Source: Pseudoalteromonas sp.
Lineage (GTDB): Bacteria; Pseudomonadota; Gammaproteobacteria; Enterobacterales; Alteromonadaceae
NCBI RefSeq assembly: GCF_018402495.1
Contig: NZ_JAGYIU010000005.1
Location: forward strand, 62,001 to 126,000
Direction: 5' to 3'
DNA length: 64,000 bases
Position 1 is the first letter of the stretch. Each line of letters begins with the position of its first letter. The notes beneath the pieces are model-generated. The model ran no database searches. It was not told where the DNA came from and worked only from the letters and a program-made list of their open reading frames with translations. Below, in pieces: positions 9,097-18,814 of this stretch. The position numbers and the translations under genes are program-made.

Positions 9097-12000
9097 TTAA
9101 TTTTCTTCCAACTCGATGTTGATACCCAGTGAGCGGATTTCTTTGAGCAATACGTTGAACGATTCTGGCATACCTGGTTCCATTTTATGGTTACCATCAA
9201 CGATGTTTTTATACATCTTAGTACGACCGTTCACGTCATCCGATTTCACTGTTAGCATTTCTTGTAGCGTGTAAGCAGCACCGTAAGCTTCAAGTGCCCA
9301 TACTTCCATCTCACCAAAACGCTGGCCACCGAACTGTGCTTTACCACCCAGCGGCTGCTGAGTAACAAGGCTGTAAGAACCAGTAGAACGCGCGTGCATC
9401 TTATCGTCAACCAAGTGGTTAAGTTTAAGCATGTACATGTAACCTACAGTTACTTGACGTTCAAACTGATCGCCAGTACGGCCATCATAAAGTGTAACCT
9501 GACCACTTCTAGGGTAGCCGCCTAGCTCTAGCATGTCTTTGATTTCGTCTTCTTTCGCGCCATCAAATGCAGGAGTAGCAATCGGTAAACCACCTTTCAA
9601 GTTTTCAGCTAAACGACGAATCTCGTCATCAGAGAAACTAGCAATATCCACAACCTGACGAGATTCACCGATCTCGTAAGCTTGTTTGATGAATGCACGT
9701 AGCTCATGAAGCTCACGTTGCTCTTTCATCATTTCTTCTAAGCGCTCACCAATACCACGTGCAGCTAGACCCATATGTGTTTCAAGGATCTGACCGATGT
9801 TCATTCGCGATGGTACACCTAGTGGATTTAGTACGATATCAACCGTGCGACCTTTGTCATCGTATGGCATATCTTCTACTGGTACGATAGTCGAGATAAC
9901 ACCTTTGTTACCGTGACGACCCGCCATTTTATCACCCGGTTGGATACGACGTTTAACAGCTAGGTATACTTTAACAATCTTAAGTACGCCTGGTGCTAAG
10001 TCATCACCTTGGGTAATTTTACGACGTTTATTTTCAAACTTCTTATCGTATTCAGCTTTCAGCTCATCGTACTGTGCAGCTAGTTGCTCAAGTTCAGCTT
10101 GCTTGTCTTCTTCAGCAAGGCTTTGAGTTAGTAACTTTTCAGCATTCAGTGACGCTAAGTTGTCTTCATCGAAGCCAGCTGCCACAAGTAACTTGCGAGC
10201 ACGGTCTAAAACACCGGCTTCTAGAATACGGAACTCTTCGTTGAAGTCTTTCTTCGCTTCGCGAAGCTGCATGTCTTCAACTTCTAACGCACGTTTATCT
10301 TTCTCAACACCATCACGGGTGAAAACTTGTACGTCGATTACAGTACCTGTTACAGAGTTTGGTACACGTAAAGAGCTGTCTTTAACGTCAGACGCTTTTT
10401 CACCGAAGATAGCACGTAGTAACTTTTCTTCTGGTGTTAATTGCGTTTCGCCTTTCGGAGTCACTTTACCTACTAGGATATCGCCGCCTTTAACTTCAGC
10501 ACCAATATATACAACGCCTGATTCATCAAGCTTGCCTAGTGCAGACTCACCCACGTTCGGGATATCTGCTGTGATCTCTTCTGAGCCTAATTTAGTATCA
10601 CGGGCGATACACTGTAGTTCTTGAATATGGATAGTCGTTAGACGATCTTCTTCAACTACGCGCTCTGATAGTAAGATTGAATCCTCGAAGTTGTAACCGT
10701 TCCATGGCATGAATGCCACGCGAAGGTTTTGACCAAGGGCTAAGTCACCTAAGTCAGTTGAAGGACCATCTGCTAACACATCGCCACGAGTAACCGGTTC
10801 ACCAACCATACAAGTCGGTTTTTGGTTAATACATGTATTTTGGTTAGAACGTGTGTACTTGGTTAAGTTGTAGATATCGATGCCCGCTTCACCAGGGATG
10901 CGTTCTTCTTCATGTACATTAACAACGATGCGACTTGCGTCGGCATACATTACTTCACCACCACGTTTAGCAACAATGGTTACACCAGAGTCTTTCGCTA
11001 GTGTTAATTCAATACCTGTCCCTACTAACGGTTTATCCGCTTTCAATGTTGGTACTGCTTGACGTTGCATGTTTGAACCCATCAATGCACGGTTAGCATC
11101 ATCGTGTTCTAGGAACGGGATAAGTGCAGCCGCTACAGAGATCACCTGTTGTGGTGATACATCCATATATTGTTGGTCCATGCGACCCATAAAGGTTGAC
11201 TCACCTTTGTGACGACATGGAATAAGTTCATCTACAAACTCATTGGTTTCAGTTAGGTTTGAGTTTGCCTGTGCGATAACAAACTGACCTTCTTCAATGG
11301 CTGATAGGTAATCAACTTCATCAGTTACAACACCGTCTACCACTTTGCGGTAAGGTGTTTCTAAGAAACCGTAGTCATTGGTACGTGCATACGTAGACAA
11401 TGAGTTAATTAGACCGATGTTTGGACCCTCAGGCGTCTCGATAGGACATACACGACCGTAGTGAGTTACGTGAACGTCACGTACTTCAAAGCCAGCGCGT
11501 TCACGCGTTAGACCGCCCGGACCTAATGCAGAAATACGACGCTTATGCGTTACTTCTGATAGCGGGTTATTTTGGTCCATAAACTGTGATAACTGAGACG
11601 AGCCGAAGAACTCTTTAACCGCTGCCGAAATAGGCTTAGCGTTAATTAGATCTTGTGGCATTACCGCATCAAGGTCACCTAAGCTTAAACGCTCACGTAC
11701 AGCACGTTCAACACGTACTAAACCTACACGGAATTGGTTCTCAGCCATTTCGCCAACACTACGTATACGACGGTTGCCTAAGTGGTCTATATCATCAACA
11801 TCGCCCACACCGTTACGAATAGCAATCAATACTTTCATAACCGCTACGATGTCTTCTTTGCTTAATGTGCCAGGGCCTGTGTCTGTATCATAACCAACAC
11901 GGCTATTGAACTTCATACGACCTACTGTTGATAAGTCATAGCGTTCTTCTGAGAAGAATAAGTTCTCAAATAAGGCTTCAGCCGCGTCTTTCGTCGGTGG

Positions 12001-13122
12001 CTCGCCTGGGCGCATCATGCGATAAATTTCTACTAGGGCTTCTAAACGGTTGCTTGACGAGTCAATATTTAATGTATTTGACATGTAAGCGCCGCTGTCC
12101 ACTTCATTGATATATAACGTATCAATTTTAGTGTGACCTGCTTTAACCAATTCAGCCATCATTTCAAGCGTTAGCTCGTCATTTGCATTAGCAATGATTT
12201 CACCTGTTGATTCATCAACATAGTTCTTCGCTAATACGCGGCCAATGATGTACTCATGTGGTACTTCTAATTGATTAACGCCTTTTTTCTCAATACTCTT
12301 GATGTGACGAGCCGTAACACGACGACCGCTTTCAACAAGGACTTCACCGTCTTCGCTCTTGATATCAAAAGCGGCAGTTTCACCGCGTAAACGTGAAGGC
12401 ACAAGTTCCATAAGAACTTTACCGTCCGTAATTTCAAACGCAGTGGTATCGAAGAAGATATCTAGGATTTCTTCACTCGTGTACTCAAGTGCACGTAAGA
12501 TAATAGACGCCGGTAATTTACGACGACGGTCAATACGTACATATAAGTTATCTTTTGCATCAAATTCGAAGTCTAACCATGAACCACGGTAAGGAATTAC
12601 ACGTGCGTTATAAAGCACTTTACCTGACGAGTGAGTTTTACCGCGGTCGTTATCAAAGAATACACCAGGGCTACGGTGTAGCTGAGAAACGATAACACGC
12701 TCTGTACCATTGATTACAAAAGTACCGGTATCGGTCATGAGCGGAATTTCGCCCATGTAAACTTCTTGCTCTTTAATGTCTTTAACTGTGCCTGGAGCTT
12801 CTTTGTCCATTACTACAAGACGCAGTTTCACGCGAAGTGGAGCAGAATAAGTCACACCGCGAATTTGACATTCTTTTACATCGAATACTGGCTCACCAAT
12901 ACGATAACTTACGTATTGAAGCTCAGAATTTCCCGAGTAGCTTTTAATTGGGAACACAGAACGGAAGGCAGCTTCCAAACCATGATCGCCATCAGCGTCC
13001 GGGACTAAGAATTTTTTAAACGATTCTAACTGCGTCGACAGTAAGAAAGGTATATCCAAAACTTGTGGACGTTTACCAAAATCCTTACGGATACGTTTCT
13101 TTTCAGAATAAGAGTAAGCCAT
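9097..13122 (-). CDS. rpoB: RNA polymerase beta subunit
   Basis: Second large RNA polymerase subunit, 1341 aa (E. coli 1342). The rifampicin region [20 protein letters not shown] and the following [11 protein letters not shown] are wild type. Slightly downstream the sequence reads [10 protein letters not shown], with Val where E. coli has Pro564. The C-terminal [24 protein letters not shown] is conserved. The ATG is preceded by GAGGAA at good spacing. The gene follows rplL across a 269-nt, hairpin-rich leader with an attenuator, so its expression is probably tuned relative to L7/L12. Confidence 0.98.
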   Translation of the reverse strand: MAYSYSEKKRIRKDFGKRPQVLDIPFLLSTQLESFKKFLVPDADGDHGLEAAFRSVFPIKSYSGNSELQYVSYRIGEPVFDVKECQIRGVTYSAPLRVKLRLVVMDKEAPGTVKDIKEQEVYMGEIPLMTDTGTFVINGTERVIVSQLHRSPGVFFDNDRGKTHSSGKVLYNARVIPYRGSWLDFEFDAKDNLYVRIDRRRKLPASIILRALEYTSEEILDIFFDTTAFEITDGKVLMELVPSRLRGETAAFDIKSEDGEVLVESGRRVTARHIKSIEKKGVNQLEVPHEYIIGRVLAKNYVDESTGEIIANANDELTLEMMAELVKAGHTKIDTLYINEVDSGAYMSNTLNIDSSSNRLEALVEIYRMMRPGEPPTKDAAEALFENLFFSEERYDLSTVGRMKFNSRVGYDTDTGPGTLSKEDIVAVMKVLIAIRNGVGDVDDIDHLGNRRIRSVGEMAENQFRVGLVRVERAVRERLSLGDLDAVMPQDLINAKPISAAVKEFFGSSQLSQFMDQNNPLSEVTHKRRISALGPGGLTRERAGFEVRDVHVTHYGRVCPIETPEGPNIGLINSLSTYARTNDYGFLETPYRKVVDGVVTDEVDYLSAIEEGQFVIAQANSNLTETNEFVDELIPCRHKGESTFMGRMDQQYMDVSPQQVISVAAALIPFLEHDDANRALMGSNMQRQAVPTLKADKPLVGTGIELTLAKDSGVTIVAKRGGEVMYADASRIVVNVHEEERIPGEAGIDIYNLTKYTRSNQNTCINQKPTCMVGEPVTRGDVLADGPSTDLGDLALGQNLRVAFMPWNGYNFEDSILLSERVVEEDRLTTIHIQELQCIARDTKLGSEEITADIPNVGESALGKLDESGVVYIGAEVKGGDILVGKVTPKGETQLTPEEKLLRAIFGEKASDVKDSSLRVPNSVTGTVIDVQVFTRDGVEKDKRALEVEDMQLREAKKDFNEEFRILEAGVLDRARKLLVAAGFDEDNLASLNAEKLLTQSLAEEDKQAELEQLAAQYDELKAEYDKKFENKRRKITQGDDLAPGVLKIVKVYLAVKRRIQPGDKMAGRHGNKGVISTIVPVEDMPYDDKGRTVDIVLNPLGVPSRMNIGQILETHMGLAARGIGERLEEMMKEQRELHELRAFIKQAYEIGESRQVVDIASFSDDEIRRLAENLKGGLPIATPAFDGAKEDEIKDMLELGGYPRSGQVTLYDGRTGDQFERQVTVGYMYMLKLNHLVDDKMHARSTGSYSLVTQQPLGGKAQFGGQRFGEMEVWALEAYGAAYTLQEMLTVKSDDVNGRTKMYKNIVDGNHKMEPGMPESFNVLLKEIRSLGINIELEEN

Positions 13123-13391
13123 GGGGTTCCTCAGCTTGCTGATCTTTGACCCGACCTGTTCTTGTAAGAACAGACTTAACTGGCATCTATGCCAAGATGT
13201 ACAACATTTAACTGTTGTTCCGACTTAATCCCACCTCAACACTAGCAAACTATAAAGCGTTGAAATTAAAGAATAAATCAGATTTTATTTGCGCTATAAG
13301 AATAGTCGCTCTATAGCGCAAAAAGGCCGGTGATTAAATAATCACCAGCCCTTGCCTGATTTCTCAGGCAGCGAACCTAGCAAAAGCTAGA
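13123..13391 (-). promoter_or_regulatory. Structured rplL-rpoB intergenic leader
   Basis: This 269-nt gap holds a chain of perfect short hairpins: CTAGC/GCTAG (13377-13390), GCCTGA/TCAGGC (13354-13369), the attenuator terminator (13320-13350), TTGCGCTATA/TATAGCGCAA (13289-13321), ACAACA/TGTTGT (13201-13218), TGGCAT/ATGCCA (13181-13194) and CTGTTCTT/AAGAACAG (13156-13173). In E. coli the equivalent region holds an attenuator and an RNase III site, and beta regulates its own translation. The long stem at 13289-13321 is the best candidate for RNase III cleavage here. Confidence 0.7.
13320..13350 (-). terminator. rplL-rpoB attenuator terminator
   Basis: On the minus strand GGCTGGTGATT / AATCACCGGCC (11 bp with one G-U) with loop ATTT, followed by TTTTTG. 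It lies 42 nt past the rplL stop. The short U-tract and the essential gene downstream suggest partial termination, giving more L7/L12 than beta, as in E. coli. Confidence 0.8.
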
Positions 13392-13754
13392 TTACTTAAC
13401 CTCAACTTCAGCACCAGCTTCAGTAAGTTCTTTAGCAAGAGCTTCAGCTTCTTCCTTAGAAATACCTTCTTTAACTGGAGTTGGAGCAGCTTCAACTAAC
13501 GCTTTAGCTTCTTTTAAGCCAAGACCTGTTGCGCCACGTACAGCTTTGATTGCCGCAACTTTATTAGCGCCAGCGCCAGTAAGAATTACGTCAAATTCTG
13601 TTTTCTCTTCAGCAGCTTCAGCAGCAGGGCCTGCTACTACAGCAGCAGCTGCAGTTACGCCGAATTTCTCTTCCATTGCTTCAACTAGAGCAACAACGTC
13701 CATTACTGACATTTCAGCAATTGCGTCAAGGATTTGGTCTTTAGTTACAGACAT
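13392..13754 (-). CDS. rplL: 50S ribosomal protein L7/L12
   Basis: Stalk protein that recruits translational GTPases, present in multiple copies per ribosome. 120 aa with an N-terminal dimerisation helix ([20 protein letters not shown]), an Ala-rich hinge, and a C-terminal domain with the factor-binding [10 protein letters not shown] sequence. It follows rplJ by 74 nt and precedes an attenuator before rpoB, which fits its need for excess synthesis. Confidence 0.98.
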   Translation of the reverse strand: MSVTKDQILDAIAEMSVMDVVALVEAMEEKFGVTAAAAVVAGPAAEAAEEKTEFDVILTGAGANKVAAIKAVRGATGLGLKEAKALVEAAPTPVKEGISKEEAEALAKELTEAGAEVEVK

Positions 13755-13828
13755 TACAAATTTCCTAATAATTAACGGACTCTAAGGTCCAAATAAATTT
13801 ACACCGAAAGGGGCCAAACAACTTAAAA

Positions 13829-14323
13829 TTAAGCAGCTTGCTCTTCTTTCTGTACACGTACTGCTTCAATTGTTTTACACAATTTGCCAGCAGACGCTTC
13901 TTTCATAGCGCTCATTAAGCGTGCAACAGCTTCGTCGTATGTAGGTAGAGTTGCAAGCATAGCTGCATCTACTACATTACCTTCAAAAGCGGCCATCTTA
14001 AGTTCGAAATGCTCATTCTTTTTCGCGAAATCTGAGAAGATACGCGCAGCAGCACCTGGGTGCTCTGATGAGAAAGCGATTAAGCTTGGACCAACTAATG
14101 AGTCAGAAAGGCACTCAAACTCTGTACCTTCAAAAGCACGTTTTGCTAAAGTGTTACGGACAACTTTCATCCAAACACCATTTGCACGAGCTTCTTTACG
14201 AAGGGCAGTGATTGCACCAACTGTTACACCACGAGAATCTGCAATAACTGCAGAAAGAGCACCATTGGCTGCTTCGTTGACTTCAGCAACAATTGCTTTT
14301 TTGCCTTGAAGATTTAAAGCCAT
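13829..14323 (-). CDS. rplJ: 50S ribosomal protein L10
   Basis: Base of the ribosomal stalk; it binds 23S rRNA and anchors L7/L12 dimers through its C-terminal helix. 164 aa with the conserved N-terminal KKAIVAEV and the middle [13 protein letters not shown] block. Its mRNA leader (about 280 nt, 14324-14602) is the usual site where L10-L12 complexes repress translation of rplJL. A strong promoter for it lies just beyond rplA. Confidence 0.98.
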   Translation of the reverse strand: MALNLQGKKAIVAEVNEAANGALSAVIADSRGVTVGAITALRKEARANGVWMKVVRNTLAKRAFEGTEFECLSDSLVGPSLIAFSSEHPGAAARIFSDFAKKNEHFELKMAAFEGNVVDAAMLATLPTYDEAVARLMSAMKEASAGKLCKTIEAVRVQKEEQAA

Positions 14324-14602
14324 GGGTGTTACTCCTGGTTTAATGGGTTACCGTTTATCGGCTTCCCTGTTTTACTCTTCCCCACCAATAAAGATGGAGA
14401 TGCTTTTTACGGCGAGAGCCAGAAGATTAGGAAAAAATCTATCTGGGGATTCACACCGTCTACGTAGGTAATATTAAGGCCGAAGCCGCCTACGGTCTTG
14501 GACGGAAGCCCAATTTATCGCGTTGCCCAACGGCGTTTCGAAATTATGGACTTCAACCCGAATTCTTTACTTTGTGATTAACTAAATTAATCAACAAAAT
14601 GG
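14324..14602 (-). promoter_or_regulatory. L10 (rplJ) mRNA leader
   Basis: An untranslated leader of about 280 nt separates the predicted start site from rplJ. It is rich in GC blocks that can pair, for example the CCGAAGCCGCC and GACGGAAGCCC segments. In gammaproteobacteria this leader carries the L10 autoregulatory structure. I recognise it by position and length rather than by a full fold, and no open reading frame occupies it. Confidence 0.65.
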
Positions 14603-14608
14603 CGCAAA

Positions 14609-14637
14609 ATTATAGTACAAATTTCACGCCATGTAAA
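14609..14637 (-). promoter_or_regulatory. Sigma70 promoter for rplJL(rpoBC)
   Basis: On the minus strand TTTACA (14637-14632) and TATAAT (14614-14609) are separated by exactly 17 nt, 8 nt past the rplA stop. The -10 is perfect and the -35 matches 5 of 6. It corresponds in position to the E. coli rplJ promoter. Confidence 0.8.
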
Positions 14638-14644
14638 CACTCAA

Positions 14645-15349
14645 TTAAGCAACAACTGTGCTTAAAGTGCTTTGGTCAACAGAAACACCTGCGCCCATTG
14701 TTGTAGAGATAGTTACTTTCTTCAAGTAAACACCTTTAGCTTGAGAAGGTTTAGCCTTCTTAAGTGCAACAATTAGAGCTTCAAGGTTTTGTTGTAACTG
14801 CTCAGCAGTGAAATCAACCTTACCAATCGTAGTATGGATGATACCATTTTTGTCATTGCGGTAACGCACTTGACCTGCTTTCGCATTTTTAACAGCTTCT
14901 GCAACGTTAGGTGTAACAGTACCTGTTTTAGGGTTTGGCATTAGACCACGTGGGCCTAAGATTTGACCTAGTTGACCAACAACACGCATAGCGTCTGGTG
15001 ATGCAACAACAACGTCAAAATTCATCTCGCCTTTTTTAACTAGCTCAGCAAGATCTTCCATGCCTACTAATTCAGCACCGGCTTCTTTTGCAGCTTCTGC
15101 ATTAGCGCCTTGAGTGAATACAGCAACACGAACGTCACGACCAGTACCGTTAGGTAGTACAGTTGCACCACGAACGTTTTGATCAGATTTACGCGCATCG
15201 ATACCAAGGTTAACAGCAACGTCAACACTTTCTACGAATTTAGCTGTCGCTAACTCTTTTAAAAGAGCCACTGCTTCGTTAATTTCGTAATCTTTAGTCG
15301 CTTCCACTTTTTCGCGGATAGTACGCATACGTTTAGTTAATTTAGCCAT
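14645..15349 (-). CDS. rplA: 50S ribosomal protein L1
   Basis: Forms the L1 stalk that handles deacylated tRNA at the E site, and in E. coli represses the L11-L1 mRNA. 234 aa, normal length, with the conserved [14 protein letters not shown] signature in the middle and TTIGKVDF later. It lies 4 nt downstream of rplK, so the two are translationally coupled. A new promoter for rplJ lies just after its stop. Confidence 0.98.
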   Translation of the reverse strand: MAKLTKRMRTIREKVEATKDYEINEAVALLKELATAKFVESVDVAVNLGIDARKSDQNVRGATVLPNGTGRDVRVAVFTQGANAEAAKEAGAELVGMEDLAELVKKGEMNFDVVVASPDAMRVVGQLGQILGPRGLMPNPKTGTVTPNVAEAVKNAKAGQVRYRNDKNGIIHTTIGKVDFTAEQLQQNLEALIVALKKAKPSQAKGVYLKKVTISTTMGAGVSVDQSTLSTVVA

Positions 15350-15353
15350 TATC

Positions 15354-15782
15354 TTAGTCCTCTACGTTCAAGCCCATCGCACGCGCAGAACCTGCGATAG
15401 TGCGAACCGCAGCTTCTAAATCAGAAGCTGTAAGGTCTGGTTTCTTTGTCTCAACGATTTCTTCAAGTTGAGCACGAGTTACTGTGCCTACTTTTTCAGT
15501 GTTAGGACGGCCTGAACCAGATTTGATACCTGCAGCTTTCTTAAGTAAGTAAGCAGCCGGTGGCGTTTTCATGTCGAACGTAAATGAACGGTCGCCGTAA
15601 ACAGAGATCACTACAGGAACTGGAGCGCCTTTTTCGATAGACTCTGTACGTGCGTTGAACGCTTTACAGAATTCCATGATGTTTACACCGTGTTGACCTA
15701 GTGCTGGACCTACTGGTGGACTAGGGTTAGCCATACCAGCAGCAACTTGTAGCTTGATTAGAGCTTCAACTTTCTTAGCCAT
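15354..15782 (-). CDS. rplK: 50S ribosomal protein L11
   Basis: GTPase-centre protein that binds 23S rRNA next to the stalk and is needed for RelA activation. 142 aa; the N-terminal domain has the proline-rich [15 protein letters not shown] and the C-terminal domain ends [12 protein letters not shown]. It begins a new transcription unit: a strong terminator at 15910-15948 cuts it off from nusG. I found no convincing promoter in the 126 nt between terminator and gene, only weak candidates. Confidence 0.98.
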   Translation of the reverse strand: MAKKVEALIKLQVAAGMANPSPPVGPALGQHGVNIMEFCKAFNARTESIEKGAPVPVVISVYGDRSFTFDMKTPPAAYLLKKAAGIKSGSGRPNTEKVGTVTRAQLEEIVETKKPDLTASDLEAAVRTIAGSARAMGLNVED

Positions 15783-15909
15783 TATAAATACCTCATTAGG
15801 TGGGTCTTAGCCTTGTGCGCGCGAGGACGCGTACTCTAGCGGCTTCCCAGTTTAAAAATTGGTTTCTCACTTTTTAGTAAACAGATAAACAAACGTTTTC
15901 CCTGAATAC

Positions 15910-15948
15910 AAAAAGGCCGCTGATTATAAGTTAATCAGCGGCCTTTTT
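15910..15948 (-). terminator. Terminator between nusG and rplK
   Basis: Perfect 17-bp stem AAAAAGGCCGCTGATTA / TAATCAGCGGCCTTTTT with a 5-nt loop, 51 nt beyond the nusG stop, with A and T runs on both sides. It should end the tRNA-Trp/secE/nusG transcript efficiently. Confidence 0.9.
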
Positions 15949-15999
15949 CAAGCTTCATGCCAAAAATTCAGAAACTTTTAGCACAATGCTTTAAATCAA

Positions 16000-16557
16000 T
16001 TACTTATCTTGCTCAACTTGACCAAATTCAAGTTCAACTGGCGTAGAACGACCAAAAATAAGTACCGATACTTTTACGCGGCTCTTTTCGTAGTCAACTT
16101 CTTCAACTACACCACTAAAGTCTGCAAATGGACCATCAGTAACACGAACCACTTCACCTGGTTCAAATAATGTTGCAGGTTTAGGTGCCTCTGCGTTTTC
16201 TTGTAGACGGTTAAGAATACGATCAGCTTCTTTAGTACTAATAGGTGCAGGACGGTCTGATGTACCACCAATAAAGCCCATAACACGTTCAGTGCTATTT
16301 ACTAAGTGCCAGCTAGCATCGTTCATATCCATTTGTACCAGTACATACCCTGGGAAGAATTTACGCTCAGATTTACGCTTTTGACCCGCGCGCATCTCAA
16401 CCACTTCTTCAGTTGGAACTAATACTTCACCAAAGCTATCTTCTAGACCTTTGATTTTAATGTGCTCAATTAATGTTTGAGCAACACGCTTCTCATAACC
16501 TGAGAAAGCTTGTACTACGTACCAACGTAGCTTCTTTTCGTTATTCTCATCCGACAT
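16000..16557 (-). CDS. nusG: Transcription termination/antitermination factor NusG
   Basis: Binds RNA polymerase through its N-terminal NGN domain ([16 protein letters not shown] near residue 12) and Rho or ribosomal S10 through its C-terminal KOW domain ([22 protein letters not shown]). 185 aa against 181 in E. coli. It follows secE by 4 nt and ends before a strong terminator. Confidence 0.97.
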   Translation of the reverse strand: MSDENNEKKLRWYVVQAFSGYEKRVAQTLIEHIKIKGLEDSFGEVLVPTEEVVEMRAGQKRKSERKFFPGYVLVQMDMNDASWHLVNSTERVMGFIGGTSDRPAPISTKEADRILNRLQENAEAPKPATLFEPGEVVRVTDGPFADFSGVVEEVDYEKSRVKVSVLIFGRSTPVELEFGQVEQDK

Positions 16558-16561
16558 GGGA

Positions 16562-16939
16562 TCAGATCTCCAATCCAGTTAAAAAGCCTACAGCGCGGAA
16601 TAAAATGCCATCTAATCCCCAAAGGATAAGTGCCATAATCACTGTTGCAACCATTACAATTAATGTCGTATGTGTTGTTTCTTGACGCGTTGGCCAAACA
16701 ACTTTACGTACTTCGATACGGGCCTCTTTAGCGAAAGCAAGGAAGGTACGCCCTTTTTCTGTTATTGCAGCAAGACCTAAGCCAGCAGCAACGGCAACAA
16801 CAACACCAATAGCACGTAATAACACAGACTGATCTGCGTACATATAATTACCAACTACTGCGCCTGCAAGTAGCGCAATTGCTACAAGCCACTTTACCGA
16901 GTCCATCGCACTTGATGGTGTTTCTACATTCGTGCTCAT
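16562..16939 (-). CDS. secE: Preprotein translocase subunit SecE
   Basis: Essential inner-membrane part of the SecYEG channel. 125 aa with three predicted membrane segments: [38 protein letters not shown], and the C-terminal [19 protein letters not shown]. The conserved amphipathic helix before the last segment is seen as [12 protein letters not shown]. This is the three-helix proteobacterial form. It lies between tRNA-Trp and nusG and probably shares the tRNA promoter. Confidence 0.97.
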   Translation of the reverse strand: MSTNVETPSSAMDSVKWLVAIALLAGAVVGNYMYADQSVLLRAIGVVVAVAAGLGLAAITEKGRTFLAFAKEARIEVRKVVWPTRQETTHTTLIVMVATVIMALILWGLDGILFRAVGFLTGLEI

Positions 16940-16968
16940 AATATTATTACCTTAACTACAGACACAAC

Positions 16969-16990
16969 AACCCTGCACATCGACAGGGTT
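16969..16990 (-). other. Hairpin in the secE leader
   Basis: AACCCTG / CAGGGTT, a 7-bp perfect stem with an 8-nt loop, between tRNA-Trp and secE, with no U-tract. It may mark the tRNA processing region or affect secE translation. Confidence 0.35.
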
Positions 16991-17070
16991 AATCCATTAA
17001 AATCTAAACTTAAAAACAAGCTTACTTAAACCGATTTTTAATTCTAGACTTTACTCACTTTGTAAAAAAT

Positions 17071-17147
17071 TGGCAGGGGCGGAGAGATTCGAACTCCCAA
17101 CCGTCGGTTTTGGAGACCGCTGTTCTACCAATTGGAACTACGCCCCT
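17071..17147 (-). tRNA. tRNA-Trp (anticodon CCA)
   Basis: The minus strand reads as a complete cloverleaf of 77 nt with an encoded 3' CCA. The acceptor stem AGGGGCG pairs with CGCCCCT, the anticodon loop is CTCCAAA (anticodon CCA), and the T arm is GGGAG-TTCGAAT-CTCTC-like. It lies upstream of secE-nusG, as in Vibrio and Shewanella, but without the tufB gene often found between them. A promoter with a perfect -10 precedes it. Confidence 0.95.
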
Positions 17148-17162
17148 GCAAAGTGGATGCCT

Positions 17163-17190
17163 ATTATACTTACGCAATTCATTAACACAA
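17163..17190 (-). promoter_or_regulatory. Sigma70 promoter of tRNA-Trp/secE/nusG
   Basis: On the minus strand TTGTGT (17190-17185), a 16-nt spacer and a perfect TATAAT (17168-17163). The predicted start is near 17156, about 9 nt before the mature tRNA 5' end. Confidence 0.65.
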
Positions 17191-17312
17191 GAGTAAAGAT
17201 ACCCATCTGATAAAATCTTCGCGGTTAATAGGTTTACACGCCCAATAATCAGATTAATCCTGTCACTTTCATCCGTTTAGAAGCGTTTTATTAATCCACA
17301 TTGCTTGCCCCC

Positions 17313-17813
17313 TTAATCTACTCGTAATAACTCACCGTGGTAAAAGTCACATAACAGCCAAATTTGTTCAAATTGATGGGTGCTTGGAAAACATACTTCT
17401 TTAATTGCTACTTCAAAGTCGCGCTTATGCCAAATAGTACTGGCGTTACGAATTAACAACCAGGTACGTTTTGAATAATAACGCTTCGTCGCTTTTTGTT
17501 TTAATAAGCGCCCCAACGCTGATTGCAACCTGTGCTCGCTGGGTTGCTGCGCCATGTCGGCTAAATCACGCTGCATTTGTATCGACAGCGGCCGGCCTAA
17601 CACGGCCATGGCTTCGGTTTCACTGGCGTATAAATGCGCCACTTCTATATCAAGTTGCTGATTTTCTTGATAACAGCTTACATCGGGTCTGTTCGGTTCA
17701 TTGTGCCAAATATGGCGCATATGAATTCCCGTTTGCTGTTCATAACATCGCAAAAACAACTTGGCCGCATCGTGCTCTAACTGTTGTTTTTCGGCATCAC
17801 TGCTGCGCTTCAT
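17313..17813 (-). CDS. Hypothetical protein overlapping deoC
   Basis: A 166-aa protein of unknown family. Its start overlaps the last 17 nt of deoC (17797-17813), which suggests translational coupling. It is soluble in appearance, with no signal peptide or membrane segment. The N-terminal third has RPDVSCYQENQQLDIEVAHLY, which loosely resembles the PD...D/ExE spacing of PD-(D/E)XK nucleases but lacks a clear catalytic Lys. The rest is basic and Gln-rich. The reading frame is clean and codon use looks like its neighbours, so it is probably real. I do not recognise the function. Confidence 0.7.
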   Translation of the reverse strand: MKRSSDAEKQQLEHDAAKLFLRCYEQQTGIHMRHIWHNEPNRPDVSCYQENQQLDIEVAHLYASETEAMAVLGRPLSIQMQRDLADMAQQPSEHRLQSALGRLLKQKATKRYYSKRTWLLIRNASTIWHKRDFEVAIKEVCFPSTHQFEQIWLLCDFYHGELLRVD

Positions 17814-18549
17814 TCAACACCTTATAAACGTCATTTAACAGCGATGAAGCGCCAAACCTAAATGTTTCTGGTGCTAAATAATCATGCCCCATAATCTCAG
17901 TTGCTAGTTGCAAATAAGCATTTGCATCTACTGCGGTCTTGACTCCACCAGCAGCCTTAAAACCAACTCGCTTTGATGATTTTTTGATGGTTTTAAGCAT
18001 TATTTCAGTTGCTTCAAGCGTGGCATTTACTGCTACTTTTCCTGTACTGGTTTTTACAAAATCAGCGCCGCCCTTTATGGCCAGTTCAGTTGCTTGGGTA
18101 ATAAGTACTGGCGTTTTTAGCTCGCCAGTTTCAATAATCACTTTAAGTTTAGCATGGCTGCCACATACCTTTTTACTTTCACTCACGTATTCCAGCACGG
18201 TATCTGCTTCACCTTTTAAAAGCGCTTTATAAGGAATAACTAGGTCAATTTCATCGGCCCCCCGCTCTATGGCTATCAGGGTTTCATTGAGTACTTCATT
18301 GAGTGGCGCATCACCAGAGGGAAAGTTAGTTACGGTGGCCACCTTTACATGGCTCAATAAGCGATTAGCAAGTGCTATTTTAGCGTCATCAACAAATTCA
18401 CTAAACACACAAAGCGCAGCAGGCGTGCCTAGCTTGGGGTTTATACTGTTTACTAATGCGTTAATACTGGCTTGACTATCATCAGTGTTTAAACTGGTTA
18501 AGTCCATTAAGCTAACAACGAGCGTGGCGTTTTGAGTATTGTTTGTCAT
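17797..18549 (-). CDS. deoC: Deoxyribose-phosphate aldolase
   Basis: Splits 2-deoxyribose 5-phosphate into glyceraldehyde 3-phosphate and acetaldehyde in nucleoside salvage. 250 aa (E. coli 259). Recognised from KVIIETGELK, the Schiff-base motif region GADFVKTSTGKVAVNAT, and GFKAAGGVKTA, which carries the second catalytic lysine. The end RFGASSLL is typical. No deoABD genes are adjacent; the only partner is the unknown gene overlapping its stop. It is divergent from cysG. Confidence 0.95.
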   Translation of the reverse strand: MTNNTQNATLVVSLMDLTSLNTDDSQASINALVNSINPKLGTPAALCVFSEFVDDAKIALANRLLSHVKVATVTNFPSGDAPLNEVLNETLIAIERGADEIDLVIPYKALLKGEADTVLEYVSESKKVCGSHAKLKVIIETGELKTPVLITQATELAIKGGADFVKTSTGKVAVNATLEATEIMLKTIKKSSKRVGFKAAGGVKTAVDANAYLQLATEIMGHDYLAPETFRFGASSLLNDVYKVLNEAQQ

Positions 18550-18814
18550 TTTATGCCTATGAAATTGTGTGACCTTAAACTATATAAGCATCATAGCTTA
18601 AACTTGCTATAGCTCATAACCAAACACTATAAGCGCGTTTTTTTATACTAAACGTCACTCTACCCCTTACTAAATAAGATTTAGACCTAAAAAGCATGAT
18701 TGATATAACTTTTAGGTATATAAACTAAGATTTAATTATTTTTTACTTATCAATAGCCGCTATATTCTGATTCTCAGTTAAACACGTTGTTATCTTTTTT
18801 AGAGGCGTTACCTA
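18550..18814. promoter_or_regulatory. Divergent deoC/cysG intergenic region
   Basis: 265 nt of AT-rich DNA between the two starts. A TATATT near 18761 on the plus strand could be the -10 for the cys operon, and the AT-rich stretch just upstream is where a CysB activator site would be expected, but I could not identify either with confidence. No open reading frame or repeat is seen. Confidence 0.3.
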
